The notes beneath the pieces were generated by a model, which saw only the letters and a list, made by a program, of their open reading frames with translations, ran no database searches and was not told the origin of the DNA. Of a stretch of 64,000 nucleotides of DNA, positions 7,403 through 17,754 are shown one piece after another; the stretch's first letter is position 1, and each line of letters starts with the position of its first letter. This DNA comes from Paenibacillus sp. HGH0039. Lineage in GTDB: Bacteria > Bacillota > Bacilli > Paenibacillales > NBRC-103111. The stretch spans positions 223,131 to 287,130 of the forward strand of contig NZ_KE150413.1 in assembly GCF_000411255.1 (NCBI RefSeq). The letters are read 5' to 3'. A program made the position numbers and the translations under genes.

Positions 7403-8332
7403 ATGCCAGTCAGCGCTCAACATACGATAAACCCGGCGGCAGGACAGCCGTCGGCTCCTAAGTCTTCTTTGTGGAAACAGTCGTTTCTGAGGCTCAGGAA
7501 GAACAAGATGGCCATGCTCGGTCTGGGCGTTCTTATTTTTATATTTCTGCTCTGCTTCATCGGCCCGTTTTTCTCGCCGTACAGCTCCGGCAAAGTGGAT
7601 GCCGCTCTGATTAAGGCGCCGCCAAGCCTGAAGCATTGGCTCGGTACGGACCAGCTGGGCCGCGACATTCTGACCCGGCTTATGCAGGCGGGCCGGATTT
7701 CGCTTACGGTCGGCCTCGCGTCCATGGTGCTGTCCGTCCTGATCGGATCGGTGCTCGGCATCCTCGCGGGCTTTTACCGGGGAGTCGTCGATCAAGTCAT
7801 TATGCGCGTCGCCGACGTGCTGATGACGATTCCCGAACTGCCGATGCTGTTCATTATGGGCGCCGTCTTGTCCGAATGGAAAGTGCCGTCCGATTACCGG
7901 CTGTACATCGTCATGATCATGCTCAGCCTGGTGGGTTGGCCGGGACTCGCCCGGATGGTGCGCAGCCAGATTCTGGGTCTGCGCGAACGCGAATTCATCC
8001 AGGCCGCCGATGCCCTCGGCCTGAGGGACCGGCGCAAACTGTTCCACCATTTGCTGCCGAATACGGTTCCGCTGCTGATTGTCGTCGCGACGCTTCGGGT
8101 AGGCGGGGCCATCATCGGCGAGTCGACGCTGAGCTACTTCGGGCTCGGCGTCGTGCCTCCGACGGCCTCCTGGGGGAACATGATCGACGCGGCCAATTCG
8201 CTGATCGATTTCCAGAAGCGGCCGTGGTTGTGGGCGCCTCCGGGTTTCGCCATCTTTATCACGGTTATTGCCGTGAATTTGCTGGGTGACGGACTGAGAG
8301 ACGCCATGGATCCGAAAATGAAAAGCAGGTGA
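7403..8332 (+). CDS. Peptide ABC transporter permease (DppC/OppC type)
   Basis: This 309-residue C-type subunit has the N-terminal OppC_N segment (SFLRLRKNKMAMLGLGVLIFIFL), then the GTDQLGRDILTRLMQAGRISL signature of this subfamily. The EAA loop is FIQAADALGLRDRRKLFHHLLPN. It follows the B subunit by 12 bases and its stop overlaps the next gene region, indicating translational coupling. Confidence 0.93.
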   Translation: MPVSAQHTINPAAGQPSAPKSSLWKQSFLRLRKNKMAMLGLGVLIFIFLLCFIGPFFSPYSSGKVDAALIKAPPSLKHWLGTDQLGRDILTRLMQAGRISLTVGLASMVLSVLIGSVLGILAGFYRGVVDQVIMRVADVLMTIPELPMLFIMGAVLSEWKVPSDYRLYIVMIMLSLVGWPGLARMVRSQILGLREREFIQAADALGLRDRRKLFHHLLPNTVPLLIVVATLRVGGAIIGESTLSYFGLGVVPPTASWGNMIDAANSLIDFQKRPWLWAPPGFAIFITVIAVNLLGDGLRDAMDPKMKSR

Positions 8333-8337
8333 GCGCA

Positions 8338-9314
<977 letters not shown>

Positions 9315-9318
<4 letters not shown>

Positions 9319-10280
9319 GCACGAAACTGCTTGAAGTGAAAGGCTTAAAAAAATATTTCCCGGTTTCCGGCGGCTTCCTGAACCGGACGGTAAATCACGT
9401 CAAGGCGGTCGACGATATCAGCTTCACGATCAACAAGGGCGACGCCTTCGGCCTGGTCGGAGAATCCGGAAGCGGCAAAAGCACCACCGGCAGGGCTATC
9501 CTCCGTCTGACGGACAAAACCGCCGGTGAAGTGATCTACAAGGACCGCGATATCTTCTCGCTGTCCAAGCCGGAGCTGCGCACGCTCCGCACCGACATGC
9601 AGATCATTTTCCAGGACCCGTACAGCTCCCTGAATCCACGCATCCGGGTAGGGGACGCCATCGGGGAAGCCGTGCTTGACCACGGGCTCGCCTCCAAGGC
9701 GGAGATCCGGGAACGGGTGCTGGAGATCATGTCGGTATGCGGACTGGCTCCGCATCATATCGACCGGTTTCCGCACGAGTTCTCGGGCGGGCAGAGACAG
9801 CGGATCGGCATTGCGAGGGCGCTTATTCTAAACCCGGATTTCATCGTCGCCGATGAGCCGGTATCCGCCCTGGACGTGTCCATTCAGGCCCAGATTATTA
9901 ATCTGTTCAGCGATTTGCGGGATCAGAAGGATCTGACTTATCTCTTTATTTCCCACGACCTTAGTGTCGTGGAGCATTTGTGCAACCGGATCGGCGTCAT
10001 GTACCTCGGCTCCCTGATGGAGCTGGCTCCGCGCGACGAGCTATTTGCGAATCCGCTTCACCCGTATACGCGGGCGCTGCTTTCGGCCATTCCCATTCCC
10101 GATCCGGAGATCCGCCGGGAGAGAATCGTGCTGACCGGAGATATTCCAAGCCCGGTAGATCCGCCCTCCGGCTGCAAATTCCATACCCGGTGTCCGTTCG
10201 CGAAGGCGGTATGCAAGGAGGCCGTTCCGGAATACCGCAACGTGGGGGGCGAGCATTATGTCGCTTGCCATTTGGTTTGA
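9315..10280 (+). CDS. Peptide ABC transporter ATP-binding protein (DppF/OppF type)
   Basis: This 321-residue second ATPase has Walker A GESGSGKS at 49-56, signature SGGQRQR and Walker B FIVADEPVSALDVS. The C-terminal Cys motif CKFHTRCPFAKAVC is typical of F subunits. It starts at GTG 9315, overlapping the D-subunit stop by 4 bases with GAGGAGGG just upstream; starts further upstream would lie deep in the D gene. It is the last gene of the importer operon. No clear terminator follows; the next gene begins 166 bases later. Confidence 0.92.
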
Positions 10281-10356
10281 CGCCATGTACACTTCTTCTA
10301 GCAGTCCGTATACTTGAGTGGAATTCGAGTGGATTATCCGCCGGGTATCTCGTGCA

Positions 10357-10413
10357 AGCTGTCTGATCGCCCTCCTCTGAACGGGCGCATACAGTACAGG
10401 CGACCAGACAGCT
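10357..10413. promoter_or_regulatory. Imperfect 15-bp inverted repeat before the ArsR-like gene
   Basis: Arms 10357-10371 and 10399-10413 (AGCTGTCTG-A-TCGCC against GGCGA-C-CAGACAGCT) match at 14 of 15 positions, with a 27-base loop. It could be an operator or a leader hairpin of the regulator gene starting at 10447. Confidence 0.4.
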
Positions 10414-10446
10414 ACAGCCTGGGTTCGAAGGGAAGCGTGAACGGCA

Positions 10447-11358
10447 TTGGCATATGAAGTTGAATTTTCGTTTCAGCCTGCGAACGAACTGATCGTCAGC
10501 CTGCATACGTATTTGTGCAAGATTTGGTATAAAAGAATCGATCTCGGCCCGGACTGGGCCCCCGAAATCCGTACGGGACTCACGGACGATTTCCGGCAGG
10601 AGCTCGATTCGACGGATTTATCGCCGGAGTGGCGGCTGATCTTTCTTTTCGCCTATTTGTCTCCCGAAAAGAAAAGCGTGCCCGACTTCCTGCGGTGGCT
10701 TGAAAGCTTGTCCCTCGGGGATCTGTACGTTCTCCTGTCGCCGTACATCCAGAATTTTCCCGCCGACATGCAGGCGGTGCGGGACAAGTTTGTCCACCTC
10801 CTGTCGGAGTGGAACAGCCAGTACTTCGCCAAGATTGAGCCCGGCATCGTAACCGCTCTCGAAGAGGACGCGGAGAAGAACCGCGCCCTCATCGGACGGA
10901 TGCCTGCCGTCGAACTGGCGGAGCAGACGACAAGCGGCATGTATTTCGAGCCGGGAGGCAGTCTGGAGAAGGTCGTGTTGACCCCGCAGTTTCACTTTGT
11001 GCCGGGGAATGTGTTTTACAGCTTCGGGCCCGTTACGCTCTGCCAGTACCCGGCCAGTTTGCCCGGGCACGACCACGAGGAAGGGCCGTCGCCGAAATTG
11101 TACCGGATGCTCCGCAGCCTGAGCGAGAAAAGCCGTCTGCGGATTCTCCGCTTTTTGCGCAGCGAACCCCATAGCTTTATCGAGGTGGTGCGTTACTTGG
11201 GTATATCCAAAGGGATCACCCATGAGCATCTGTTCAGCCTGCGGTGCGCGGGTCTGCTCAAAGCCCATGTGACGGGGGAAACCGTCACGGGTTACAGCCT
11301 GCGGACATCGGCCGTGGGCGAGCTGCAGGAGCTGCTGCTGGAGTACCTTGAAGACTAG
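10447..11358 (+). CDS. ArsR-like winged-helix transcriptional regulator
   Basis: This 303-residue protein has a long N-terminal half of unknown fold and a C-terminal winged helix-turn-helix (KLYRMLRSLSEKSRLRILRFLRSE, then EVVRYLGISKGITHEHLFSLRCAGLL) near residues 218-285, typical of ArsR/SmtB DNA-binding domains. No obvious metal-binding cysteine cluster is present, so the signal is probably not a metal. It starts at TTG 10447 behind GAAGGGAAG. It follows the peptide importer in the same direction and may regulate it. Confidence 0.7.
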   Translation: MAYEVEFSFQPANELIVSLHTYLCKIWYKRIDLGPDWAPEIRTGLTDDFRQELDSTDLSPEWRLIFLFAYLSPEKKSVPDFLRWLESLSLGDLYVLLSPYIQNFPADMQAVRDKFVHLLSEWNSQYFAKIEPGIVTALEEDAEKNRALIGRMPAVELAEQTTSGMYFEPGGSLEKVVLTPQFHFVPGNVFYSFGPVTLCQYPASLPGHDHEEGPSPKLYRMLRSLSEKSRLRILRFLRSEPHSFIEVVRYLGISKGITHEHLFSLRCAGLLKAHVTGETVTGYSLRTSAVGELQELLLEYLED

Positions 11359-11471
11359 CCGAAGCTGCGGGAGACCGCTTGCCGGTTACCGGGCGTGCTG
11401 AAAGGCGGGGGAGCACACGGCAAAACCCGCTAGAGGCGAGACATAGAGCACGGAAAGAAGCCGAGCCAGAG

Positions 11472-11551
11472 GCCCGAAGCCCGAAGCCCAAAGCCCGAAG
11501 CCCAAAGCCCAAAGCCCAAAGCTCAAAGCCCAAAGCCCAAAGCCCAAAGCC
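11472..11551. repeat. Heptanucleotide tandem repeat, 11 copies
   Basis: Eleven consecutive copies of GCCCAAA or GCCCGAA (one copy GCTCAAA) plus a partial GCC lie in the intergenic region between the regulator and the convergent binding-protein gene. No gene covers it convincingly. Confidence 0.9.
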
Positions 11552-11562
11552 AGGAAGTAAGC

Positions 11563-11603
11563 AAAAAGCCGGATTTTCTCTTTTACGGAGATCCGGCTTT
11601 TTT
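11563..11603. terminator. Bidirectional terminator between convergent genes
   Basis: AAAAAGCCGGAT (11563-11574) and ATCCGGCTTTTT (11591-11602) pair perfectly. T-runs on both strands let it serve the ArsR-like gene (+) and the siderophore-binding gene (-). Confidence 0.85.
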
Positions 11604-11627
11604 GCGTTTTCGGCGTCAGCAGTGTAC

Positions 11628-12614
11628 TTAACGCTTATTTTTTTCCAGAATATCTTCGGCGATTTGCCCGATTAGATTTTCTTTGCCGAGTGCGAAGAAC
11701 GCCTCGTTGTAACTTTGCCGGCTCGTCACCCGGTAGACATGGCCCGCTTTTACGGCGCGCAGCCCGCTCCACAGCCGGCTCTGCTCCAGCGCGTTCTGCT
11801 CGTTGTCCGCCAAGAGGACGATATGATCCGCATCGATGGCGGGCAGTGCTTCCAGGCTCAGCACCTTCCCGCCCCAAGGATCGGGATCGGGCGTCCCCGG
11901 AGGCTTGGGCAGCCCGAGATCGCGGTACAGCATATCGGCGATGCCTGTCTCGGCATAGACGCGGATTTCTTTCTGTGTCGCTTCGATCACGGCAAAAGTT
12001 TCACGCCCCGTAAGCTTCGTGATCCGCTCTTGTATTTTTCGGCTTTCCGCTTCATACCGGCTGCTCCAATCCTCCATTTCCTTGTTCTTGTCCAAGGTTT
12101 CCGCCAAGAAGGACAAGCGTTCCCGGAATGCGTTAAACCCGTATGGGACCCGAACGGTAGGGGCTATTGTCCGGAGCTGGTCGTAAATCTTCGACTGTGC
12201 CGGTCCGGCCAGGATCAAGTCCGGGTTAGCTGCCGCAATGGCTTCCAGGCTGACTTCGCTCTGGAACCAGCCTGCCTTCACGATGCCGTCTCCCAGCTTC
12301 TTCTGCAAGATCGGCGTCAGTTGAGTCGGCGCGCTCATCTCCGTGTTGCCCGTGACGACGGGGGTGAAACCGAGGACAAGCAGCTCCTCTGTGGAACCGG
12401 AAACATCCGCTATGCGCAGAGGTTTAGCCGGGATAGCGACTTCGCCGCCGGCGTCCCGTACTGTCCGGACGGCGGCTTGGCCGGAGGCGCCGTCCGCCCC
12501 TTCCGCAGCCGATTGACCGCTCCCTGACTGCTGTCCGGCGGTTCCGCAAGCTGCTGAGAACAACAGCAGGAGCAGGGCGCCGCCTAATCGAAAATCTTTT
12601 CCGGTAAACCGCAT
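11628..12614 (-). CDS. Iron-siderophore ABC transporter substrate-binding lipoprotein
   Basis: This 328-residue FecB/FepB-type protein has a lipobox (LLFSAAC) after a short basic N-terminus and a Gly/Ser/Gln linker. The mature part has the two-lobe fold, recognisable from IADVSGSTEELLVLGFTPVVTG, FQSEVSLEAIAAANPDLILAG and the closing DHIVLLADNEQ segment. It should deliver a ferric siderophore to a FecCD-type permease, but none is encoded within reach. A Fur box at 12641-12655 lies just upstream, so expression should rise in iron starvation. It is adjacent to, and codirectional with, an AraC regulator that also has a Fur box. Confidence 0.88.
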   Translation of the reverse strand: MRFTGKDFRLGGALLLLLFSAACGTAGQQSGSGQSAAEGADGASGQAAVRTVRDAGGEVAIPAKPLRIADVSGSTEELLVLGFTPVVTGNTEMSAPTQLTPILQKKLGDGIVKAGWFQSEVSLEAIAAANPDLILAGPAQSKIYDQLRTIAPTVRVPYGFNAFRERLSFLAETLDKNKEMEDWSSRYEAESRKIQERITKLTGRETFAVIEATQKEIRVYAETGIADMLYRDLGLPKPPGTPDPDPWGGKVLSLEALPAIDADHIVLLADNEQNALEQSRLWSGLRAVKAGHVYRVTSRQSYNEAFFALGKENLIGQIAEDILEKNKR

Positions 12615-12640
12615 GAGGTAAATTCCTCTCTTTCATCAAA

Positions 12641-12655
12641 TGATAATCATTCTCA
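12641..12655 (-). promoter_or_regulatory. Fur box upstream of the siderophore-binding gene
   Basis: TGATAAT-C-ATTCTCA matches the 7-1-7 Firmicute Fur consensus with one mismatch, 27 bases before the gene start. Confidence 0.8.
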
Positions 12656-12733
12656 CTTAAACTCAGAATGATCATACAACGGGTGAGGAGGAGCGGCTAC
12701 CCTGCGACGGATGAAACGGCCCTTCCGCGGATT

Positions 12734-13693
12734 TTATCGCGGTTCTTTTCTATAAACGGACGGATTCACACCGAATTTGCGCCGGAAAGCCTCGGCAAAA
12801 TGGCTGAAATTCATATAACCGACCCGGGCCGCCGCTTCACTGACGGACATATCGCCCGTGCGGAGAAGTTCGCCGGCCTTATGAAGCCGCTGTTCGCGCA
12901 GATAGGCGAATACGCTGGTTCCGTATAGCTCTTTAAAGCCCAGCTTCAGCTTGTAGTCGTTAATCCCGACGATCCGGGAGAGCTCAAGCAAGGAGGGCGG
13001 GGCATCCATCCGTTTGACGATTTCTTCCCTCGCTTCACGGATTTTCTGCCGGTCGGTACGGCTTAGCGTGCCGGATACGGGGGCTTGCGAATCGCTTTCA
13101 TACAAAAACCGGTTTGTATAAACGGCAAAAAGCTCCAACGCTTTGGCTTCCAGATACATGTCCTTCATCGCTCCGGTATACGGACAGTCCTCCAATTCCT
13201 GGAGCAGCCTCCTCGTAGCGGGCAGAATGGGGCAGCGGAACTGCCGGAAAGAATCGGTGCCCAGCAGGCGGTCAAACGCACTGGCGGAAGCCGCGGCAAC
13301 GGGTCCGTGGTACGCATTAAACAGCCACACGGGCATCCCGAACGCCAGAGTCCGCACCCGCGCCCCCTGCTCATATCGGAAGGATGCGCTGAAATCGCGC
13401 ATAAGCTGCAGGGAACACGAGCCTTCCTGCAAGTCGTGGGCGCTGCCCGAAACCTCTACCTGTCCGCAGCCTTCGAAACAGAAGCTGAGTTCGACCATGG
13501 CGGCTTCAGAGGCGCAGCGGATTTCGCGTTCGCGGCGGATGGTCCAGTCGGTCCGGACGATTTCCAGCCGGGACAACGTGTGCCCGGACTTGCCGTCAGT
13601 CCGTTCAGTCCCGTTAGTTCCGTGATGACGGATCATAGCTTCAAAGTAGGTGTCAAAAATTGAAAAAGACTCCGGCCTCATCACCTTGTTCAT
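12734..13693 (-). CDS. AraC family transcriptional regulator (iron-linked)
   Basis: This 319-residue regulator has an N-terminal sensing region of about 200 residues (including GCGQVEVSGSAHDLQ) and a C-terminal AraC double helix-turn-helix (ELSRIVGINDYKLKLGFKELYG, then VSEAAARVGYMNFSHFAEAFRRKFG). The DNA-binding part resembles PchR/YbtA-type siderophore regulators. The start at 13693 has GTGGAGGCG upstream. A Fur box lies at 13715-13729. It most likely activates the adjacent siderophore-binding gene when the cognate siderophore is present; that role is inferred from context. Confidence 0.85.
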   Translation of the reverse strand: MNKVMRPESFSIFDTYFEAMIRHHGTNGTERTDGKSGHTLSRLEIVRTDWTIRREREIRCASEAAMVELSFCFEGCGQVEVSGSAHDLQEGSCSLQLMRDFSASFRYEQGARVRTLAFGMPVWLFNAYHGPVAAASASAFDRLLGTDSFRQFRCPILPATRRLLQELEDCPYTGAMKDMYLEAKALELFAVYTNRFLYESDSQAPVSGTLSRTDRQKIREAREEIVKRMDAPPSLLELSRIVGINDYKLKLGFKELYGTSVFAYLREQRLHKAGELLRTGDMSVSEAAARVGYMNFSHFAEAFRRKFGVNPSVYRKEPR

Positions 13694-13714
13694 ATCCGAT
13701 ACGCCTCCACTTGT

Positions 13715-13729
13715 TGAGAATGATTATCA
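13715..13729 (-). promoter_or_regulatory. Fur box upstream of the AraC regulator
   Basis: TGAGAAT-G-ATTATCA, a 7-1-7 Fur site with one mismatch, 22 bases before the regulator start. Confidence 0.8.
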
Positions 13730-13919
13730 ACATTGTAGTGGAATCGGAAGAATTGAACAACGGTTTTCTTGGCGGGAGTCTTTCTGCAACACGGAAAAAA
13801 CGGCACACACGGCTCCGGGCATGGGGTCTGTCACGGTACAGGTATGCTTTTAAAAAGAGGAGTTTATGTTTCATCGGGTCGCTGTGCTTCCAAGGGCGGA
13901 CAAGCGGAAAACGGAATTT

Positions 13920-14993
13920 TCACGCGTCCGGCTCCTGAGTCTCCAATGGCAGCTCCACTAAGAAAACGGTGCCTTCGCCAGGCCGGCTTTCTACCGAAAT
14001 CTCACCGCCGTGCATCTCAATGATCTTCTGCACGATCGACAGGCCCAGTCCGCTTCCTCCGCCGGAGGCGGTCCTGGATTTGTCCGCTTTGTAAAAGCGC
14101 TCGAACACATGCTGCCGGTCTTCCTCCGTCAGCCCGATCCCGGTGTCGGCAACGGTCACGCGGGCACGGCCTTCCCGGGCGGAAAGCCCGATACGGATCG
14201 TGCCGCCCTCCGGCGTAAATTTGATGGCGTTGGACAGGAGGTTGATCCACACCTGGCTCATCAGATCCCGGTCGGCCCGGCACACTACCGGCTCCAGCTC
14301 GACCTCCATGTCGAGCTTCTTTTCCAGCCATTTCGGTTCATTGGCCAGCACGACGCTGCGAAGCTGCTTATCCAGCCTGTACGTAACCTGTTCGAACGGG
14401 TGATGCTTCGATTCCAGCGAAGTCAGCTTGAGCAGATTGTCGCTGATTTTGGATAAGCGCTCGCTCTCCGCCTCGATGATGGTAATATAGCGCAGCCGCG
14501 CTTCGGGCGACAGATCTTCCCGTTTGATCGCCTTGGCGAAGCCCTGGATGGAAGTCAGAGGAGACTGAATTTCGTGAGAGACGTTCGAAATAAATTCCTG
14601 GCGCATTTTTTCCAGCGCTCCGAGCTCTACGGCCATCTGATTCACGTTGGATACGATCGTGCCGAGCCGATCCTTCTCGTCCATCGGCAAATCGATGCTG
14701 ACGGTGAAATCGCCCTTGGCGATGCGCCGCATGGCGTCCTGGATCATATCCCAGACGAGCATGTGCCTTTTGCTCATTAAGGAAGAAATCGCTCCGACAC
14801 AGCCGATGAAGAGAATGAAGACGACGGCGGTGAAAACCGCCTGCTTCCAGTACGGGCCCGGCTCCGCACCGAGGAGGGAATACAGGAAAGGCAAGCCGGT
14901 GTACGCCACGTAGGTGCACAGCAGCATAATGGCTGCGGCGGCAAGCAGAACGAGGACAGTCCCACGGACCCGGGCCGCGAAGCTTCTCCTCAT
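13920..14993 (-). CDS. Sensor histidine kinase
   Basis: This 357-residue membrane kinase has two transmembrane helices near residues 11-35 and 50-72 with a very short extracellular loop. A HAMP linker follows, then HisKA with the phospho-acceptor His140 in NVSHEIQSPLTSIQG, then the HATPase domain (NLLSNAIKFTPEGG, DTGIGL, GSGLGLSI). The short loop suggests it senses within the membrane or through a partner, as in bacitracin-type intramembrane kinases. Its ATG overlaps the response-regulator stop by 4 bases. It is the last gene of an ABC exporter, regulator, kinase operon. Confidence 0.92.
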   Translation of the reverse strand: MRRSFAARVRGTVLVLLAAAAIMLLCTYVAYTGLPFLYSLLGAEPGPYWKQAVFTAVVFILFIGCVGAISSLMSKRHMLVWDMIQDAMRRIAKGDFTVSIDLPMDEKDRLGTIVSNVNQMAVELGALEKMRQEFISNVSHEIQSPLTSIQGFAKAIKREDLSPEARLRYITIIEAESERLSKISDNLLKLTSLESKHHPFEQVTYRLDKQLRSVVLANEPKWLEKKLDMEVELEPVVCRADRDLMSQVWINLLSNAIKFTPEGGTIRIGLSAREGRARVTVADTGIGLTEEDRQHVFERFYKADKSRTASGGGSGLGLSIVQKIIEMHGGEISVESRPGEGTVFLVELPLETQEPDA

Positions 14994-15667
14994 TCCGCCG
15001 TTTCCAGGCGGTAGCCCAGCCCCCGTATCGTGCGGATTCTAAAGCCGCAGTCCTCCTCGGGAAACCGCTCCCGGAGCCGGCGGATATGCACATCTACGGT
15101 TCGCTCGTCGCCCGCGTAATCGTAGCCCCAAATCTCCTCGATAAGCTGGTCGCGCGAGAAGGTTTTGCCCGGATAGCTTCCCAGTTTGAACAGCAGCTCG
15201 AATTCTTTCAAGGGCAGCGTCAGGCTCTCGTTATTCCATAGAAGCTCGTAGGTGCTGCGCCTCATGGTCACCGAGCCGACTTCCACCGCCTGCGAAACCG
15301 AAATCCGGTACCGTTTCAGCAGCGATTTTACCCGGACCACCAGCTCGGCCGGCTCGAACGGCTTGACGAGATAGTCGTCGGTCCCCAGATTGAAGCCTTT
15401 GACCTTCTGGCTCGTTTCGCCCTTGGCGGTCAGCATAAGCAGGGGAAGATCGCCGTGATGGGAACGGATTTCGCGGCACAGCTGCCATCCGTCCATCTTC
15501 GGCATCATAATATCGAGAATGACCATGTCGATCTTGTGATTCTCCAGCTTGGAGAGGGCGTCGATCCCGTCGACAGCCTCGAACACCTGCAGTCCCTCCG
15601 CCTGCAAAAAGATCAGCACAAGCTCCCGGATATGCGCATCGTCGTCGACCACCAGAATGTTCGCCAT
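14990..15667 (-). CDS. OmpR-family response regulator
   Basis: This 225-residue two-domain regulator has a receiver domain with acidic pocket VVDDD and phospho-acceptor Asp52 (VILDIMMPKMDG), then a C-terminal winged helix (RDQLIEEIWGYDYAGDERTVDVHIRRLRERF). It is the partner of the kinase encoded immediately downstream. It lies 50 bases after the ABC exporter gene in the same direction, so it probably controls its own operon, including the exporter. Confidence 0.93.
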   Translation of the reverse strand: MANILVVDDDAHIRELVLIFLQAEGLQVFEAVDGIDALSKLENHKIDMVILDIMMPKMDGWQLCREIRSHHGDLPLLMLTAKGETSQKVKGFNLGTDDYLVKPFEPAELVVRVKSLLKRYRISVSQAVEVGSVTMRRSTYELLWNNESLTLPLKEFELLFKLGSYPGKTFSRDQLIEEIWGYDYAGDERTVDVHIRRLRERFPEEDCGFRIRTIRGLGYRLETAE

Positions 15668-15717
15668 CGGCTGTGCCTCCTTTAGAATAGTCTGTCATCG
15701 TCTTAGCTTTGCGAAAT

Positions 15718-17472
15718 TTACGCTTCTTGAAGCCTCAGCTGCTGCGAAGCGAACTCCTTGTACATCGAGTGGGTCTGGAACAACTGCTCATGCGTGCCGC
15801 TTCCGGTAATATGTCCTTTTTCGATAAAAAGGATATTGTCTGCGTCCACGACAGTGGAGAGTCGGTGGGCGATGACGAGTGTCGTCCGGCCCTTCATCAG
15901 ATTGTCCAGCGCTTTCTGGACATAAATCTCGGACTGGCTGTCCAGGCTGGATGTCGCTTCGTCCAGCATCAGAATCTGCGGGTCCCGGAGCAGGGCGCGG
16001 GCGATGGCGATCCGCTGGCGCTGGCCGCCGGACAGCTTGATGCCCCGTTCGCCGACTTCGGTGTCGAATTTCTGCGGCAGTTCGGCGATGAATTCGCCCG
16101 CGTACGCCATCTCCACGACCTTGTTCAGCTCGGCGTCGGTCACTTCCCGCTCGACCCCGTAGCAGATATTATCGCGGATCGTTCCCGAGATCAGGGCGCT
16201 TTCTTGGGCGACGTAGCCGATATGGCTTCTCCAGGAGTTCAGCGAGAACTGCTCGATCGGCGTGTCTCCCAGCGTAATGGCGCCGCCCGTCGGTTTATAG
16301 TAGCGCTCCAGCAGCGAGAACGTCGTCGTTTTGCCGCCGCCGCTCGGACCGACGATGGCCGTTACTTTGCCCGGCTCGATCGTAAAGTTCAGCCCGGTTA
16401 AAATGCGCTCGTCTCCATAAGCGAAATCGACGTCCTTGACATGAATCGGCCGGGAGACGTCCTTCAAAACCGCTCCGTCGTAAAGTTTCTCTTCGTCCTG
16501 CTCCAGGACGGACATCATTCTCTCCGTAGCGCCCATCGCTTTCTGAAGATGGGTAAAGAACATGGTCAGCTGGGTGACCGGAATAATGATCTGGATCAGA
16601 TACAGAATGAAGGCGACCATATCACCCGCTGTCAGCGCTCCGGACGATACGCGGACGCCGCCGTATCCGATAATGGCGACAAGCACGGCCATCAGGACGA
16701 ATGAAATGAGCGGACTGATCAGCGCATGGATTTTCGCTTCGCGCAGGCCGAACTGGAACAGATTCGTGATGCCCGTTTTTCCCCGCTCGTATTCGATTTC
16801 CTCGGCATTGGACGCTTTGACCAGACGCGTTTCGGGCAGAACCTGGTTGAGCACCGCCGTAAACTTGGCGGTTTCTTCCTGCATACCGCGGGAAATGGTG
16901 AACATTTTTTTGCCGAGCAGCATGAGCACGACCATGGCCAGCGGCACCGCCAGCAGCATGACCAGCGTCATTTTCCAATCGAGGAAAAGCAGGATGATAA
17001 TCGAGCCGATAATGGATAAAATGCCGGTGATACAGTTGGCGAGATGCTCCGTGATGACTTCTTTGACGACAGCGGTATCGTTCGTTACCCGGCTTAACAT
17101 TTCGCCGGATTCATTCGTGTCGTAAAACGAGATCGGCAGGTGGAGCAGCTTCTTCCACAAACGGTCGCGCAAATTCGCCACCACATGATGACCGACCCGG
17201 TTAAGCAGGTAAATGGACAGGCCGCTGGCCACCGCCTGCAGAACGAATGCCAGCACAAGCAGGCCGATCTGCCACGGATCGAGCGATTGAATCGAGAAGC
17301 CGTCCACGAGCTTCTTCGTAAACAGGGGAACGATAAAGCCGACCCCGGTCGTTGCCACGCTCATCACGAGAGCGGCGATCAAAAGCAGCTTCGAAGGATG
17401 GGTATCCTGAATCATGCGGAGAAACAGCCGCCAATTCCCCAGTTTTTTCTTGTCTTGTATAGTTTCTTTCAT
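15718..17472 (-). CDS. ABC transporter, fused permease and ATP-binding protein (BmrA/MsbA type)
   Basis: This 584-residue half-transporter is expected to work as a homodimeric exporter of drugs or lipids. An N-terminal six-helix membrane domain covers about residues 20-310. The ATPase domain has Walker [10 protein letters not shown], signature LSGGQRQR, Walker [13 protein letters not shown] and H-loop IAHRL. ATG 17472 was chosen because GGGAGGAG lies upstream; in-frame sequence up to 17553 lacks a ribosome site. It is the first gene of an operon with a two-component system. A 14-bp palindrome sits in its leader at 17498-17511. Confidence 0.92.
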   Translation of the reverse strand: MKETIQDKKKLGNWRLFLRMIQDTHPSKLLLIAALVMSVATTGVGFIVPLFTKKLVDGFSIQSLDPWQIGLLVLAFVLQAVASGLSIYLLNRVGHHVVANLRDRLWKKLLHLPISFYDTNESGEMLSRVTNDTAVVKEVITEHLANCITGILSIIGSIIILLFLDWKMTLVMLLAVPLAMVVLMLLGKKMFTISRGMQEETAKFTAVLNQVLPETRLVKASNAEEIEYERGKTGITNLFQFGLREAKIHALISPLISFVLMAVLVAIIGYGGVRVSSGALTAGDMVAFILYLIQIIIPVTQLTMFFTHLQKAMGATERMMSVLEQDEEKLYDGAVLKDVSRPIHVKDVDFAYGDERILTGLNFTIEPGKVTAIVGPSGGGKTTTFSLLERYYKPTGGAITLGDTPIEQFSLNSWRSHIGYVAQESALISGTIRDNICYGVEREVTDAELNKVVEMAYAGEFIAELPQKFDTEVGERGIKLSGGQRQRIAIARALLRDPQILMLDEATSSLDSQSEIYVQKALDNLMKGRTTLVIAHRLSTVVDADNILFIEKGHITGSGTHEQLFQTHSMYKEFASQQLRLQEA

Positions 17473-17497
17473 CTCAAATGTTCTCCTCCCGCAAAAC

Positions 17498-17511
17498 TGT
17501 GTGGCCACACA
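17498..17511. promoter_or_regulatory. 14-bp perfect palindrome in the exporter leader
   Basis: TGTGTGGCCACACA lies 25 bases upstream of the exporter start, just before its ribosome site. It is a candidate operator. Confidence 0.4.
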
Positions 17512-17754
17512 ATCTTTTTCTGTGGTTTGTATTCCATGCCGTAAATTTATCATGCATTTATGAACTCCATATTAACTGGGAATTCAATAGGAGACTCCTT
17601 CTCAACTACATGAAAGATTAAAACCCGGCTAAAACGGGGGTAACAATAAGTCCATATACTGGTAAAAACAAGGAAAAACACGTAATTCCATTAAAAAACC
17701 GGAAAATGATATGTTTTTTTTTGTTTAAATGAAAAGGATAAAGGAGTGGAATTT

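Noticed and set aside
11285-11533. 82-codon minus-strand frame across the heptamer repeat
   Set aside because: Its translation is only the repeat (LGFGLRA-type), it overlaps the end of the ArsR-like gene, and has no ribosome site.
11472-11551. Heptamer array considered as a CRISPR
   Set aside because: No spacers: units are directly adjacent and seven bases long, and no cas genes are in the window.
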